The notes under the pieces: model-generated
Database searches by the model: none
What the model saw: only the letters and a program-made list of their open reading frames with translations
What the model was told of the DNA's origin: nothing
Made by a program: the position numbers and the translations under genes
In this document: one piece after another, positions 44,232-53,660 of the stretch
Layout: each line of letters opens with the position of its first letter
How positions within the stretch are numbered: position 1 is the stretch's first letter
From: CAYTGM01 sp964437365
Lineage (GTDB): Bacteria; Sumerlaeota; Sumerlaeia; SLMS01
NCBI GenBank assembly: GCA_964437365.1
Contig: CAYTGM010000006.1
Span: 1 to 64,000 of the forward strand
Direction of reading: 5' to 3'
DNA: 64,000 nucleotides

Positions 44232-44756
44232 TCAGCCGCCCTGGCTTGCCATAATCTGATCGTTCGTGTCATGATCTGAGCCAGGGCGGAAGTCTTGAGG
44301 CAAAATCTGATCAATCTCCGCAATCATTCTTTGATTACTCAGTTTGAAGATCGGCAGCACTTCGGAATGTTGCCAGATCAACCTCCCTTCAATCGAAACA
44401 AGGTAGTAGGCGCGCCTCATCCCAAGGAGACCCCTGGCCCCATAAAGTTTTGCGACCTCAAATTGCGGGTCACTTAAGAGCTTGAAAGGAATCTTGCACT
44501 CTTTTGCAAAGCGCATGTGCTTTTCGACAGGATCTGAACTGATTCCAACAATTGATATTTCTCGCTCTTGAAAAAGTTTATAGTCATCACGAAAGGCGCA
44601 TACTTCCGCGGTGCAAACGGGTGTGAAATCGCCTGGATAGAAGAATATAAGAACGTGGCTCTTACCTTTAAATGAAGATAAGTTTACTTCGGAGCCGTCT
44701 TCGGAGCTGAGGACAAAATCGGGAGCGGGATCGTTGAGAATAAGAGAGTCAGACAA
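44232..44756 (-). CDS. Peroxiredoxin, BCP-like
   Basis: This 174-residue AhpC/TSA-family peroxidase reduces peroxides using thiols. FFYPGDFTPVCTAEVCAF holds the peroxidatic Cys48 and a second Cys53 four residues apart (C-X4-C), the atypical 2-Cys BCP/PrxQ arrangement. LSDPQFEVAKLYGARGLLG and the Arg in the C-terminal half are also family-like. It starts at TTG (44756) with a weak ribosome site. A perfect 7-bp dyad lies 33 bases upstream of the start. Confidence 0.92.
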   Translation of the reverse strand: MSDSLILNDPAPDFVLSSEDGSEVNLSSFKGKSHVLIFFYPGDFTPVCTAEVCAFRDDYKLFQEREISIVGISSDPVEKHMRFAKECKIPFKLLSDPQFEVAKLYGARGLLGMRRAYYLVSIEGRLIWQHSEVLPIFKLSNQRMIAEIDQILPQDFRPGSDHDTNDQIMASQGG

Positions 44757-44788
44757 GTTACATTTACCAGTTAATCAGGTTTTTCTAG

Positions 44789-44808
44789 ATTTGTCCCATG
44801 TGACAAAT
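44789..44808. promoter_or_regulatory. Perfect dyad in divergent prx-rsmB gap
   Basis: ATTTGTC (44789-44795), a six-base centre, and GACAAAT (44802-44808) form a perfect 7-bp inverted repeat between two divergent starts. It has no T-tract. A repressor or redox-sensor site for the peroxiredoxin gene is possible but nothing in the sequence identifies the regulator. Confidence 0.35.
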
Positions 44809-44896
44809 ACACCTATAAGGGTGACTAAGCACAAGAGAGTCCAGTTTTTAGTTTCCCCGGAAGTGAATTTGCTCAGCAGTAAGTTCAATTAAATCA

Positions 44897-46354
44897 ATGA
44901 GAAAGAAAAGAATGTCATCAAGCCTACCGGGAGGAACAGCAAGAGAACACCTGAGGGCCCATCTCGCTCTCCTCTATTTCCAGTCTATTATCTCCAGTAA
45001 GCCCACGGACCAAATCTACGCGGCTTATTGCCGAATAAATAAGAAGGTAGTCGGTGGAGGCAGAAGGTTTCTGGGGGCTGCACTCTACGGAATGCTTAGA
45101 ATGCGTGTCAGAACCATTGCATCATACACTTTAGCTAATGATCCTAAAGCGACTGGCATCAGCGTTCAGGAGATGCAGAAAAAGATTCTTCCCTCCATTG
45201 AAGCCGCCGCCGCCATGATCAGGTGGCTCACCGAGGACCTGGAGGTAACTCAGAAAGAGGCCAAGCTGGAATGTGAGCGAATGATCAGTCACCTCCAGCA
45301 ATGGAAGAATGAGAAGTTCTTCCCCAACACGCTGGACTTGAATCTCTTTGCCGATACGCTCAGGAATGGCCTCTCGGACTACGCTCTTTGGCTTCAAAAC
45401 AACCGTGATTCATCATCCGATCATTCCATGCTTAACAGAGTAATGAGGTTTTCTCTGCCCGATTTCCTTCTGGAAAGATGGGACGAAAAGTTCGGTTCAG
45501 AAATAGTCGACGAGCTTGCACTGTCCCTTCATCGTCCAGCTCCTCTTGATATCAGAGTAAATACACCACATTTCAGTACGGTTTCAGTTTCCGAAGTTCT
45601 TCGGGAGCACGAGATTGAAGTGGAACCGCTTAAATCAGTCAGGCTCGGCTTCAGACTGAATAGAAAGTATAATCTCAAGAGCTTCAATGACCTTCCGAAA
45701 GGTTCTTATGAAGTTCAGGATTTTGGCAGTCAGTTAATTTGCGAAGCACTGGAACCAAAGCCAGATTCGACCATATTGGATGCTTGCGCAGGTGCCGGTG
45801 GAAAAACCTTAAACATAGCCGCTTTAACTGGAGATCAGGCCAAAGTCTATGCCCATGACATAGATCGTGAAAGGCTGGAGAAGCTCACTGAGCGGGTTAA
45901 AGAGTCAGGATATAGATCTATAAGAACGATGACGACTGCAGAGCTGAGTGAAAAAGTAGAATTCTTCGACCAAATCCTCATTGATGCACCCTGCCTCGGT
46001 CTTGGGCGCCTTCGACGGGATCCGTCTCTCAGTTGCAAGCCTGACCTCCGAGAAAGGCTGAGTGAATTCGCACTCATCCAGAAGCAATGCCTTCATGACT
46101 ATGCACGTCTCTTAAAACCTGGTGGAACGCTCGTCTACGCAACATGCAGTTTTGAAAAAGAGGAAACCGACGAGCAGATTCAAGCCTTCCTCAGCTCGCA
46201 TCATAATTTTCGTCCTGAAGTATTGCCGGCTGTCTTCCAGACCGATGCCTTCGTAAAAACACGAAGCAGAGACGGTTCGAGTGTTGTTCTCTTGCCGTCC
46301 CTGCATAATACCGATGGATTCTTTATAGCTCGACTTCAAAGAACCGCGTTATAG
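44897..46354 (+). CDS. rsmB: RsmB/NOP2-type rRNA cytosine-C5 methyltransferase
   Basis: The 485-residue enzyme transfers a methyl group from SAM to cytosine in 16S rRNA. An N-terminal helical NusB-like part (about 12-150) is followed by the Rossmann methyltransferase. VQDFGSQLICEAL, LDACAGAGGKTLNIAAL (about 294), LIDAPCLGLGRLRRDP (catalytic Cys about 363) and LVYATCSFEKEET (Cys about 416) are the RsmB marks. RsmB and RsmF cannot be fully separated by eye, but the NusB-like N-terminus favours RsmB. The last 19 bases overlap the convergent alanine dehydrogenase gene. Confidence 0.88.
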   Translation: MRKKRMSSSLPGGTAREHLRAHLALLYFQSIISSKPTDQIYAAYCRINKKVVGGGRRFLGAALYGMLRMRVRTIASYTLANDPKATGISVQEMQKKILPSIEAAAAMIRWLTEDLEVTQKEAKLECERMISHLQQWKNEKFFPNTLDLNLFADTLRNGLSDYALWLQNNRDSSSDHSMLNRVMRFSLPDFLLERWDEKFGSEIVDELALSLHRPAPLDIRVNTPHFSTVSVSEVLREHEIEVEPLKSVRLGFRLNRKYNLKSFNDLPKGSYEVQDFGSQLICEALEPKPDSTILDACAGAGGKTLNIAALTGDQAKVYAHDIDRERLEKLTERVKESGYRSIRTMTTAELSEKVEFFDQILIDAPCLGLGRLRRDPSLSCKPDLRERLSEFALIQKQCLHDYARLLKPGGTLVYATCSFEKEETDEQIQAFLSSHHNFRPEVLPAVFQTDAFVKTRSRDGSSVVLLPSLHNTDGFFIARLQRTAL

Positions 46355-47445
46355 TCTTCCAGTTTCAAACCAAATGCCTCAGCTACCCCCGGGTGGGTGA
46401 CCTTACCCTTGGCGATGTTGACACCATTTAACAGATTGTTGTCATTGATCACGCAGTCTGGCCACCCCTGATCTGCAATCTTGATTACGTATCTGAGAGT
46501 GGCATTCGTCAGAGCGAACGTTGAAGTTCGGGCAACGGCTCCAGGCATATTCGTTACGCAGTAGTGGATGACACCTTCCTCTTCATATATCGGGTTACTA
46601 TGGGTAGTTGGCCGCGAAGTTTCGAAACAACCTCCCTGGTCGATTGCTACGTCAACCATGACCGCGCCTTTAGGCATGACCTTCAAGTGCTCTTTTCGAA
46701 TGATATGGGGAGCGCGTGAACCAGAGATATAGACACCACCGACTACAACATCCACACGAGAAAGTTGATCGATGATATTCTGCTCATTCGAATAGAGTGT
46801 GGCAACGTTCTTGGGCATCACATCATCCAGATAGCGCAGCCGCTCAAGATCAATATCCATCATTGTAACCCGTGCACCAAGACCTGCTGCCATCTTAGCG
46901 GCATTGGTTCCGACAACACCGGCCCCAACGACAACAACTCGGGCTGGCTTAACCCCTGGGACACCGCCCATAAGAGTACCGCGCCCGCCCATTGGCTTCT
47001 CAAGATATTTTGCACCCTGCTGAATCGATAGACGTCCTGCAATTTCACTCATTGGAGTTAACAAAGGATGCCCGCCCGGACCTGTCACCGTCTCGTAGGC
47101 GATACAAGTCGCCTTGCTGGCGATCATTGCTTCGGTAAGTTCCTGACTCGAAGCAAAATGAAAGTATTCGAAAAGAAGGTGATCTTCTTTGATGAGCTTG
47201 TATTCAGACTTTATGGGCTCTTTTACTTTCACAATCAGTTTCGACTTATCGAAAACTTCTTCTGCAGAATCGGCGATCTCTGCGCCAACTCCTTTGTACT
47301 CATCATCTCCGATTCCTATTCCCGCACCAGCCTGGGTCTGGACAATGACTCTGTGCCCCCGCTTTACCAGTTCCTTCACTCCCGCCGGGTCCAGAGCAAC
47401 CCTGTATTCCTGATCTTTAACTTCTTTCGGGACACCTACTATCAT
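46336..47445 (-). CDS. ald: Alanine dehydrogenase
   Basis: This 369-residue NAD-dependent enzyme interconverts alanine with pyruvate and ammonia. It begins MIVGVPKEVKDQEYRVAL (family N-terminus) and has RGHRVIVQTQAGAGIG and TCIAYETV. The NAD-binding VVVGAGVVGTNAAKMAAGLGA segment is near 170-190, followed by HYCVTNMPGAVARTSTFALTNATL and the C-terminal KVTHPGVAEAF. The length is normal. GAGAGGG lies eight bases before the ATG. It links nitrogen and pyruvate metabolism; PFOR in the same window uses the same pyruvate pool. Confidence 0.96.
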   Translation of the reverse strand: MIVGVPKEVKDQEYRVALDPAGVKELVKRGHRVIVQTQAGAGIGIGDDEYKGVGAEIADSAEEVFDKSKLIVKVKEPIKSEYKLIKEDHLLFEYFHFASSQELTEAMIASKATCIAYETVTGPGGHPLLTPMSEIAGRLSIQQGAKYLEKPMGGRGTLMGGVPGVKPARVVVVGAGVVGTNAAKMAAGLGARVTMMDIDLERLRYLDDVMPKNVATLYSNEQNIIDQLSRVDVVVGGVYISGSRAPHIIRKEHLKVMPKGAVMVDVAIDQGGCFETSRPTTHSNPIYEEEGVIHYCVTNMPGAVARTSTFALTNATLRYVIKIADQGWPDCVINDNNLLNGVNIAKGKVTHPGVAEAFGLKLEDYNAVL

Positions 47446-47668
47446 AGACGTTACCCTCTCTCAAACTAAGGTGGTTACTGCTCAGTGAGAAACTTTCTCC
47501 CACGCTCCAAACGGGTCAAGCATTGCTTCATCCTTATTAGGGAATATTTTCATAGATTACCGATTCCTGACCAGAAAACACGCTTTTTCATTGAGCTGAA
47601 CACACGCAAAAACAAACCTCCCGACTCGAATGCAGTCACTGTAAGAGGAATCTAGACAGGATATCATC

Positions 47669-49141
47669 ATGAGACAGACATCGAGTTATTTTCTCGTATT
47701 TTCAATGGTACTGATAGCAGTATTCTCCCCCGTTCGAACGCAGGCCGATGAAGACCTGCTCACATTTATCGAAAACGCAGAAGTTGCATCTGCTGATCTC
47801 GGGATACTTCCTCCCATCAACTCATTCGTCCACAAGCTGCGCCTCTACTATGCAGGTGACAATGGCGATGGTGAACTAAAGCTTCTCATCGGAAAAGTCC
47901 CCGATTCACTGGATAATGGAATAAGCTTTGAAACCTTGCCCCATGATCTACCAGAAGATTTTCAGCTCGAAGCACTGGGCTACAATCGCTTCCTTGAGCG
48001 CGTTGTTGCAGCTGGGCAACTGAATCAATTGCCTGTCATCTATGTCGCTCGTCTTTCAGATGTCCCTGCCGAACTGACCTTCAAGCCCGGGCCTGAACTT
48101 CCTGAAACTGATTTCAGTGGATTCTATGGAATTTATGCGCTGGGAGAACAAACATTTCTCGGGATGTATGAGGAGGATTCTCCTGAGGTCTTTGCGGGCG
48201 GTTATTTTGGGAATCTTCTTTCAGATGAAGAGTCTTTTCAATGGCTCGATATTCCTGCCCCGCCACGGCTCACGAACACAGCAGTCTTTACAGGTTCTGA
48301 TGGAGTTTTCATCACAGGGGGAACTGACCCAGTGAACGGATCGCCGACTCGAAAGGCCTATCACTGTCCATTCGATGGTCTAAATATGTCTGCGTGGAGT
48401 GAACGGCAAGTCCCCACGCCGCCTTTTATAGACAAAGCCCTTGGGACACAATACGGCGCCGGATTTTATCTTGCCAAAGCTTCCCAGGAAAACCCAACAA
48501 CGCCCAAGGATCAAACAACATCCATGACCTTATATTCATCAGTCGAGAGATTCGAAGGTGAATACTCTCTCTGGATCGAGAACAGGATCAAATATCCAGC
48601 CACCGAAATCATTTCCCTCAGTATTGATCCGGGACACAGTAAGTTGCTGATCCTGACAAAACCAGCGGATTTGACAGAAAACGGTCAGTATCAAATCGTT
48701 TCCGCAGATGTTCCAAAATACATCAACGTCAGACCAAAGTCAGAAGACCAGGTTCTCTTTGAGAAATACCAGAAGATGCTCCCAAAGCCTAGACAGGTGA
48801 GTCTTGAAGAGGTCAAAGAAGATGCAAAAGCGATGAACCAACTCGCTCTGGTAGTTGTGGCAGAAGACGAAAAAATGGAAGACTTCAATGTCCGGCTCAA
48901 CATGCAATCAAATCAATATCGCTACATGACCATGAACATCCAATCAACATACCTTAAGGGGAACGCTGGGAAAGAGGTTCTCTCTCAATATGGAATCACA
49001 AGTACTCCCGCCTACCTGCTGATGGACGCCGATGGACAACTAGTCCGAAGTCACGTTGGAACTGTTCCTGAACCTTCAGAACTGTTCGAACTCACATCTC
49101 CCAGCAGAGGTCCCGAAAATGAGCAATCGTCTACTGAATAA
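47669..49141 (+). CDS. Secreted protein with C-terminal thioredoxin-like fold
   Basis: This 490-residue protein has a signal peptide (hydrophobic 8-21, possible cleavage after RTQA). The large beta-rich middle (about 30-370) has Trp/Gly-rich strands and is not recognised. The end (about 400-490) resembles a thioredoxin-like domain with VVVAEDEKMEDF, a redox-like cis-Pro segment ITSTPAYLLMDADGQLVRSHVG and a typical last helix, but no CxxC is present, so disulfide exchange is unlikely. The protein is probably periplasmic. A small membrane protein gene follows after 72 bases that contain a strong hairpin. Confidence 0.75.
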   Translation: MRQTSSYFLVFSMVLIAVFSPVRTQADEDLLTFIENAEVASADLGILPPINSFVHKLRLYYAGDNGDGELKLLIGKVPDSLDNGISFETLPHDLPEDFQLEALGYNRFLERVVAAGQLNQLPVIYVARLSDVPAELTFKPGPELPETDFSGFYGIYALGEQTFLGMYEEDSPEVFAGGYFGNLLSDEESFQWLDIPAPPRLTNTAVFTGSDGVFITGGTDPVNGSPTRKAYHCPFDGLNMSAWSERQVPTPPFIDKALGTQYGAGFYLAKASQENPTTPKDQTTSMTLYSSVERFEGEYSLWIENRIKYPATEIISLSIDPGHSKLLILTKPADLTENGQYQIVSADVPKYINVRPKSEDQVLFEKYQKMLPKPRQVSLEEVKEDAKAMNQLALVVVAEDEKMEDFNVRLNMQSNQYRYMTMNIQSTYLKGNAGKEVLSQYGITSTPAYLLMDADGQLVRSHVGTVPEPSELFELTSPSRGPENEQSSTE

Positions 49142-49167
49142 ATCGATAGCTTGAGGAAACCAAATCG

Positions 49168-49208
49168 TTTAGCCTTTCTCTATTCACTTCCGCTTCAGAA
49201 AGGCTAAA
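49168..49208 (+). promoter_or_regulatory. Hairpin sequestering a downstream ribosome-binding site
   Basis: TTTAGCCTTTCT (49168-49179) pairs perfectly over 12 bp with AGAAAGGCTAAA (49197-49208). The AAAGG that would serve as ribosome site for ATG 49214 lies inside the 3' arm. This would limit translation unless opened. It could instead be a weak terminator for the upstream gene, although no T-tract follows. Confidence 0.5.
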
Positions 49209-49213
49209 GATCA

Positions 49214-49513
49214 ATGAAGAGTCGAAACCTCATCGTCGGCGCAGTCAGTCTGCTTGGACTCGGCCTCATACTAAACGCTATCGCCTTAATGTGGCCGCCT
49301 TCTCCGCGCACTGCTGCTCCGCCTTTTGTCACGCAGGCCGCGGCGAACCTACCCGGGGATTCAACGCCGGGGGTTTACTATCTCGGACGCAGCACTCTCT
49401 TCATGACGTACAGCGATGATGGCGCTGATGTTTATTTGTGGTACTATGATCACGACCCTGTTCGTTACTCGGATAGCGAGATCAAATTCGTGAAGAGTAT
49501 CTCAGCAAAATAG
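49214..49513 (+). CDS. Small single-pass membrane protein
   Basis: This 99-residue protein has one N-terminal hydrophobic segment (about 6-27) and a short extracytoplasmic part with Pro-rich and Tyr-rich stretches (GVYYLGRSTLFMTYS, VYLWYYDHDP). No domain is recognised. Its AAAGG ribosome site is within the 3' arm of a 12-bp hairpin, which suggests translational control. Confidence 0.62.
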   Translation: MKSRNLIVGAVSLLGLGLILNAIALMWPPSPRTAAPPFVTQAAANLPGDSTPGVYYLGRSTLFMTYSDDGADVYLWYYDHDPVRYSDSEIKFVKSISAK

Positions 49514-49645
49514 TAGAATGAGGGTGAACCATCATTGCTCATCTGGTGAGTTCATTTTTTTTGAAAAAACCTGAAATGCACTCTTGACAGCGCACCCCTT
49601 CTCCGAGTTGACTCTCGCCCTCGTTCGGGAACGAACGCAGGCTGC

Positions 49646-49723
49646 GCGCCCATCGTCTAGCCTGGTCCAGGACACCACCCTTTCACGGTGGAGACACGGG
49701 TTCAAATCCCGTTGGGCGTGCCA
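49646..49723 (+). tRNA. tRNA-Glu (anticodon TTC)
   Basis: The 78-base sequence folds as a cloverleaf: acceptor arm GCGCCCA with TGGGCGT (one G-U pair), D-arm around GTCTAGCCTGGTCCAGGAC, anticodon stem CCACC-CTTTCAC-GGTGG with TTC, and T-arm ACGGGTTCAAATCCCGT. Discriminator G is followed by an encoded CCA. A CGTTCG-GGAA-CGAACG hairpin with a GNRA-type loop lies 9 bases upstream at 49622-49637. Coding frames across this interval are shadows. The next gene block contains unrecognised genes, so this tRNA could mark an integration site, but no att duplication was found by eye. Confidence 0.97.
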
Positions 49724-50340
49724 CTCAACTTTCTCTTCACACAATCTTAACGTTAATAAGCCACCCCGCTGCTGTATCCACGATCGGAATCGAGCAGCGA
49801 AGTGTTGAATGGATCCCTCCGCGAAACAGTAGGCACAATTCCCATTCCCAACCTTGCATTATTTCAGCTACGATCTCAGGATACTTTACAGTTATGTTCA
49901 ATCTGGTCCATGGTAACTTGTTCGATAGGGGTTGGCTTGTACTATCTTCGGAATAAGAACCACGGATGCCCACCAAATCATACGGTTTCTTCGCCATATT
50001 GTTTTTCGTCTATTAGTTATCAGGCTCAGATTCGAGGTTTGTCTATACAGAGCACATAGACCTCAACACGACTCCCAACCTCATCAACACCTCTCTTAAA
50101 CCATAGAAACGAATGTAAGGTTCAATTCAATAGAATCGGGGACCACCCTTGCGAATCGGTGGTTAGTCCAAACTGAAAATGGACCAGATCTGAAAGAATG
50201 AAACCCAATGCCGCCAATGGACTGACCTAAACCTACTTGACCTCGCAGTAACTTTTTTCAATGAAGAATCTTAATACTTATTTAATCTAGTGATACGCAC
50301 TTCAATCATCAAAAATGCATTGAAAGAGACCTGAGAAAAG
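49724..50340. other. Gene-free gap after tRNA-Glu
   Basis: In 617 bases no convincing gene is found; short frames lack ribosome sites and domain content. GGACCACC (50142-50149) with GGTGGTTAGTCC (50160-50171) forms a small interrupted stem. The stretch is AT-richer near 50260-50330, just before the 817-codon orphan gene, and could contain its promoter, although no good -35/-10 pair is claimed. Confidence 0.45.
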
Positions 50341-52794
50341 ATGCCACTCAATTCCACCAATCGAACGAAATTGTACGATACGCTGGGTGAGAAGGGGTGG
50401 GATGCAACCATCCAGTTCTTGATCCGTCAATCTGCCACCAAAGAAAGTGACTTCAAGCCCGCCAATAAGAAGATCCTGCAAGACTTCATTGAAGAGGTTC
50501 AGGCGGATGAAAAGTTACAGGATAGTTTGATCCAAGGTCTTGGCCACAATCATATTGCTGTAACGCGTTTCGCATATATGATACTTAAATCTGTCCCTGA
50601 TTTCCCCGTTGAGAAACTCCATGATGCGATCTTCGAGATCGCCCTTGAAAAGAATGCCTGGGAGGCCGAGGAGAGAGAACGACGGATGCGTTTACTGACA
50701 CAAACCAGCTTCCCAAATCATGCAACAGTTTATCTCGATAGGGAGGATAAGGACAAGATCGTCCTGATGGTGAACATCGCTCGTAAGATTAATCCTCAGC
50801 GATTCTGTGCCTTCATGCCACGAGTGAATTCGCTCCTTATATCAGAATGTCCTGGAGGACCTTTACTTAAACTTGAGGATGATTGCGAGAAGCTAGGCTG
50901 GATCGATTTCCCTGAACATGAAGTGCCTGCAATCGATCAAAAAACATTTGATCAAATAACCAACATCGCAGCCAAAGGGAAACTCGCAGAAGCAATCTAT
51001 CAACTTGGGAAGTATCGAAAAAAGGACGGGTTGAAAATATCCACCGGCCACATGAAGAAGATACATCAGCAGCTGAAAGTAGAGCTAAGCAAAAACATCA
51101 TGGTCGAGGATGGGTTCTTCGGCCCGTCAGAACTGCAAAAGTGGTTTGCATCTTCGATAGTGGACGAATTGAAGGAATTTCCCAACCATCTGATCTGCCG
51201 AGGCTTGAAGTGGAAAGTCAATCCTGCTGAGAAACACTGTTGCTATCTTATCCTAAAGCATTTGGCTCCTAAAGGAGTAGGACCATCGACTCATTTCTCA
51301 AGTAATGAAGAAAAAATAAGAGAAATCGATTTTAAACTCACAGAGCAATATTTGCTAAGACTAAGGACAACAAATACAGAAGCGAAGGGGACAGATAAAT
51401 ACAATGTTTATGATCCAAAGAAGAAGTACATTATAGATGAAGATTCTCAAAGAGGAGGCTTTGCAAGAGATCTGGCAGGTTATCTCAAATGGCTGAATGA
51501 GAAGGTCTCGAAAGAGGGACTGAACGAGGGAGAATTCCCTGAAGACAAGTTTCCTCCTTCTGAATCCTTTCGAACTTATCTACAAAAGGCTCGCGACCTA
51601 TTTCCAGCAACCTTTGGAGGACTTTCCTTGTTGTTGCGCGGCAACCCCACAACACACCCTGGTGCACATGTTTTCTATCGCCTGACAACCCCTAATTACA
51701 AGGAACAGGAAAAGAATTTCGTATACACACAGATTAAGAAGACCCCATCTGAAGAAATCAAATCGAATTTAAGGAAACCGACGAAGAGTCAGAAAAACAT
51801 AAACCCTGAGGCAGGTTCATCCAAGGGAGAATCAGACTTCGCGACTGAGCTGGTTCAATGGCATACGGGGGAAACCTTTGAATGGAAGAAGCGCGAAAGC
51901 GCGAAAGGAATCGCAAAACGACTTCATGACAACTTTGGCTACGAGAAATCCATCGAACAGCTAAAACATATCGGGAATCCAGAGTCAGGACTGGCGCTGA
52001 ATGATCGCAACCTCATGCACCGTGCAATCAATGATTACCACGGAAGAAAAGATATCATCTTTGCAATGACAGAGCTCCACCCAGACCTTGAGCCCCCTGT
52101 CTACACAAAAAAAGAGTACCAGGAACTACTCGGCAACCACAATGGCTATTCTTTAGCCAAAGACCCTCTTGAAAATGACTCGCAGCAGCTCTCTGATTTT
52201 TTGAATCGTTTTGGGGATAGTGGAAACACAACACTCATATGGCAGACAATCGGCGTTAAAGAAAAGTATTCTCGCCTATACGTCAGCTTCATCAAGAAAT
52301 GGACATATCAAGGCTATGGTGCATTGCCCGCTCAAGCCGCCCAGTTGCAATTGCTGGCGCGCGAAGGCAAACGCACAGATATTATCGCTCGTCGTGTTTT
52401 GGAGTGCCTTCAATCAGAATGGCCGAAATTCATCGACTGGGGATTCCGCATGGCCTATAATTACCCTGAGCTCTTAGAGTCACTTGGAGAGAATCTATTC
52501 GATCTTACTGCCCCGTTAATATACTCAACAACAGTCGGCGAGACGCAGAAAGCGATGGATCGTCTTTACGTACTCTATAAAACAGGACGATCTGATGCTC
52601 AACGAACTGCCGACTATATCTCCCAGGGATTTGGTATTGATCAATTGACAGCTCGGAAACATGCAGGAACCCTGCTGAAGAGAATGAAGAAAGAAGTCAA
52701 AGATCTAGTCGTTAGCAATCAGGAAGGGATTCAGGATTGTATTTCTGAAGAGCCGGATAAATTGGGCAAACACCTGAAGCCGTTACTTCGATAA
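50341..52794 (+). CDS. Large orphan protein, 817 residues, unknown
   Basis: No family is recognised. The protein is soluble, mostly helical and charged, with no signal or membrane helix. Segments include a helical N-terminus (RTKLYDTLGEKGWDATIQFLIRQ), a central basic part rich in Lys/Glu (about 330-500), a SRL/GLA-like mixed region, and a helical C-terminal third (ADYISQGFGIDQLTARKHAG) that resembles DNA-binding helices only in a general way. It is followed by two membrane-linked genes on the same strand after a 77-base gap. Its size, isolation and position after tRNA-Glu suggest accessory DNA; this is inference. Confidence 0.8.
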   Translation: MPLNSTNRTKLYDTLGEKGWDATIQFLIRQSATKESDFKPANKKILQDFIEEVQADEKLQDSLIQGLGHNHIAVTRFAYMILKSVPDFPVEKLHDAIFEIALEKNAWEAEERERRMRLLTQTSFPNHATVYLDREDKDKIVLMVNIARKINPQRFCAFMPRVNSLLISECPGGPLLKLEDDCEKLGWIDFPEHEVPAIDQKTFDQITNIAAKGKLAEAIYQLGKYRKKDGLKISTGHMKKIHQQLKVELSKNIMVEDGFFGPSELQKWFASSIVDELKEFPNHLICRGLKWKVNPAEKHCCYLILKHLAPKGVGPSTHFSSNEEKIREIDFKLTEQYLLRLRTTNTEAKGTDKYNVYDPKKKYIIDEDSQRGGFARDLAGYLKWLNEKVSKEGLNEGEFPEDKFPPSESFRTYLQKARDLFPATFGGLSLLLRGNPTTHPGAHVFYRLTTPNYKEQEKNFVYTQIKKTPSEEIKSNLRKPTKSQKNINPEAGSSKGESDFATELVQWHTGETFEWKKRESAKGIAKRLHDNFGYEKSIEQLKHIGNPESGLALNDRNLMHRAINDYHGRKDIIFAMTELHPDLEPPVYTKKEYQELLGNHNGYSLAKDPLENDSQQLSDFLNRFGDSGNTTLIWQTIGVKEKYSRLYVSFIKKWTYQGYGALPAQAAQLQLLAREGKRTDIIARRVLECLQSEWPKFIDWGFRMAYNYPELLESLGENLFDLTAPLIYSTTVGETQKAMDRLYVLYKTGRSDAQRTADYISQGFGIDQLTARKHAGTLLKRMKKEVKDLVVSNQEGIQDCISEEPDKLGKHLKPLLR

Positions 52795-52871
52795 CGTGAA
52801 GTCCTGATTCCTAACTAGAAGACGTCTTTGTATTCTTCGCAGAAATGGAAGCTCATTGTGAAAGAGGAAAA

Positions 52872-53657
52872 ATGCAATTAGTGTCGCTGGTTCCGTTGCT
52901 TCCGGATATTTTGCGGTTTGCCGCTACCACGATCATCCTGTTTCTAGCACTTAGCACTACGGGAAAGATAAACTTAAAGCATGTCCTTTGGTATTTGCTA
53001 TGTTCGCTTATACTGGGCTTAATCGCTATAATTCTATCGGATAGCTATGGTTTACAGTTCAACTCCCCGAAGCTGATAACATATACATTACTTTCAATCC
53101 TTCTAGTAGGCAACAGCAACCCGTCGATCAAACTCTTCGAGAGAAAGAGGACTCTATTTTACGTTTGTCCTGGAATATGCCTCCCGCTGTTTTTACTGAT
53201 GGCAATGGGAGGTTATCTAGGACATGAGAATTATCCAGAAATCAATCTGATTTCAGCTCCAGAGTTTTTCTATCTTATATGCAACGCCATAGCTATGTAT
53301 TTCATATTACATTCAATGGATCATATACGAAGCGCGACCATGAGTATCCTTTTCACTTCGATTCTTGTTGTCTTAGGCGATAGTTTTGGCGAGTCAGATT
53401 CTGTCATGGTATACATCACGACCGTTGCACTGCTATACATTCCAATGTCAATTATTCTCACAATCCCAAAGGTTGGATTCTATATTGCTGTCATCTACGG
53501 ATCACTGTACTTGATTTCCTTAAAACACGTCCCAACAGATGCGATTTCTCTGATACTGGTAGTGCTTGCGCTTCTTATTTACTTATCGATTCCCCTCCTG
53601 TTGATCTACGAAGAAGCATCGGAAGATAGTAACGACCTTATGAATGAGGATATCTGA
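52872..53657 (+). CDS. Polytopic membrane protein, unknown
   Basis: This protein of about 261 residues has seven or eight hydrophobic helices from residue 3 to about 245 and a short acidic tail (EEASEDSNDLMNED). The ATG at 52872 is chosen because GAGG lies just upstream; the ATG at 52845 has no ribosome site. Its stop lies three bases before the start of a TM-plus-propeller-like gene that is broken by a stop, so the two form a unit. No known transport motif is seen. Confidence 0.7.
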   Translation: MQLVSLVPLLPDILRFAATTIILFLALSTTGKINLKHVLWYLLCSLILGLIAIILSDSYGLQFNSPKLITYTLLSILLVGNSNPSIKLFERKRTLFYVCPGICLPLFLLMAMGGYLGHENYPEINLISAPEFFYLICNAIAMYFILHSMDHIRSATMSILFTSILVVLGDSFGESDSVMVYITTVALLYIPMSIILTIPKVGFYIAVIYGSLYLISLKHVPTDAISLILVVLALLIYLSIPLLLIYEEASEDSNDLMNEDI

Positions 53658-53660
53658 GCT

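Noticed and set aside
49584..49808. 74-codon open frame across tRNA-Glu
   Set aside because: It reads through the tRNA on the same strand and has no coding features.
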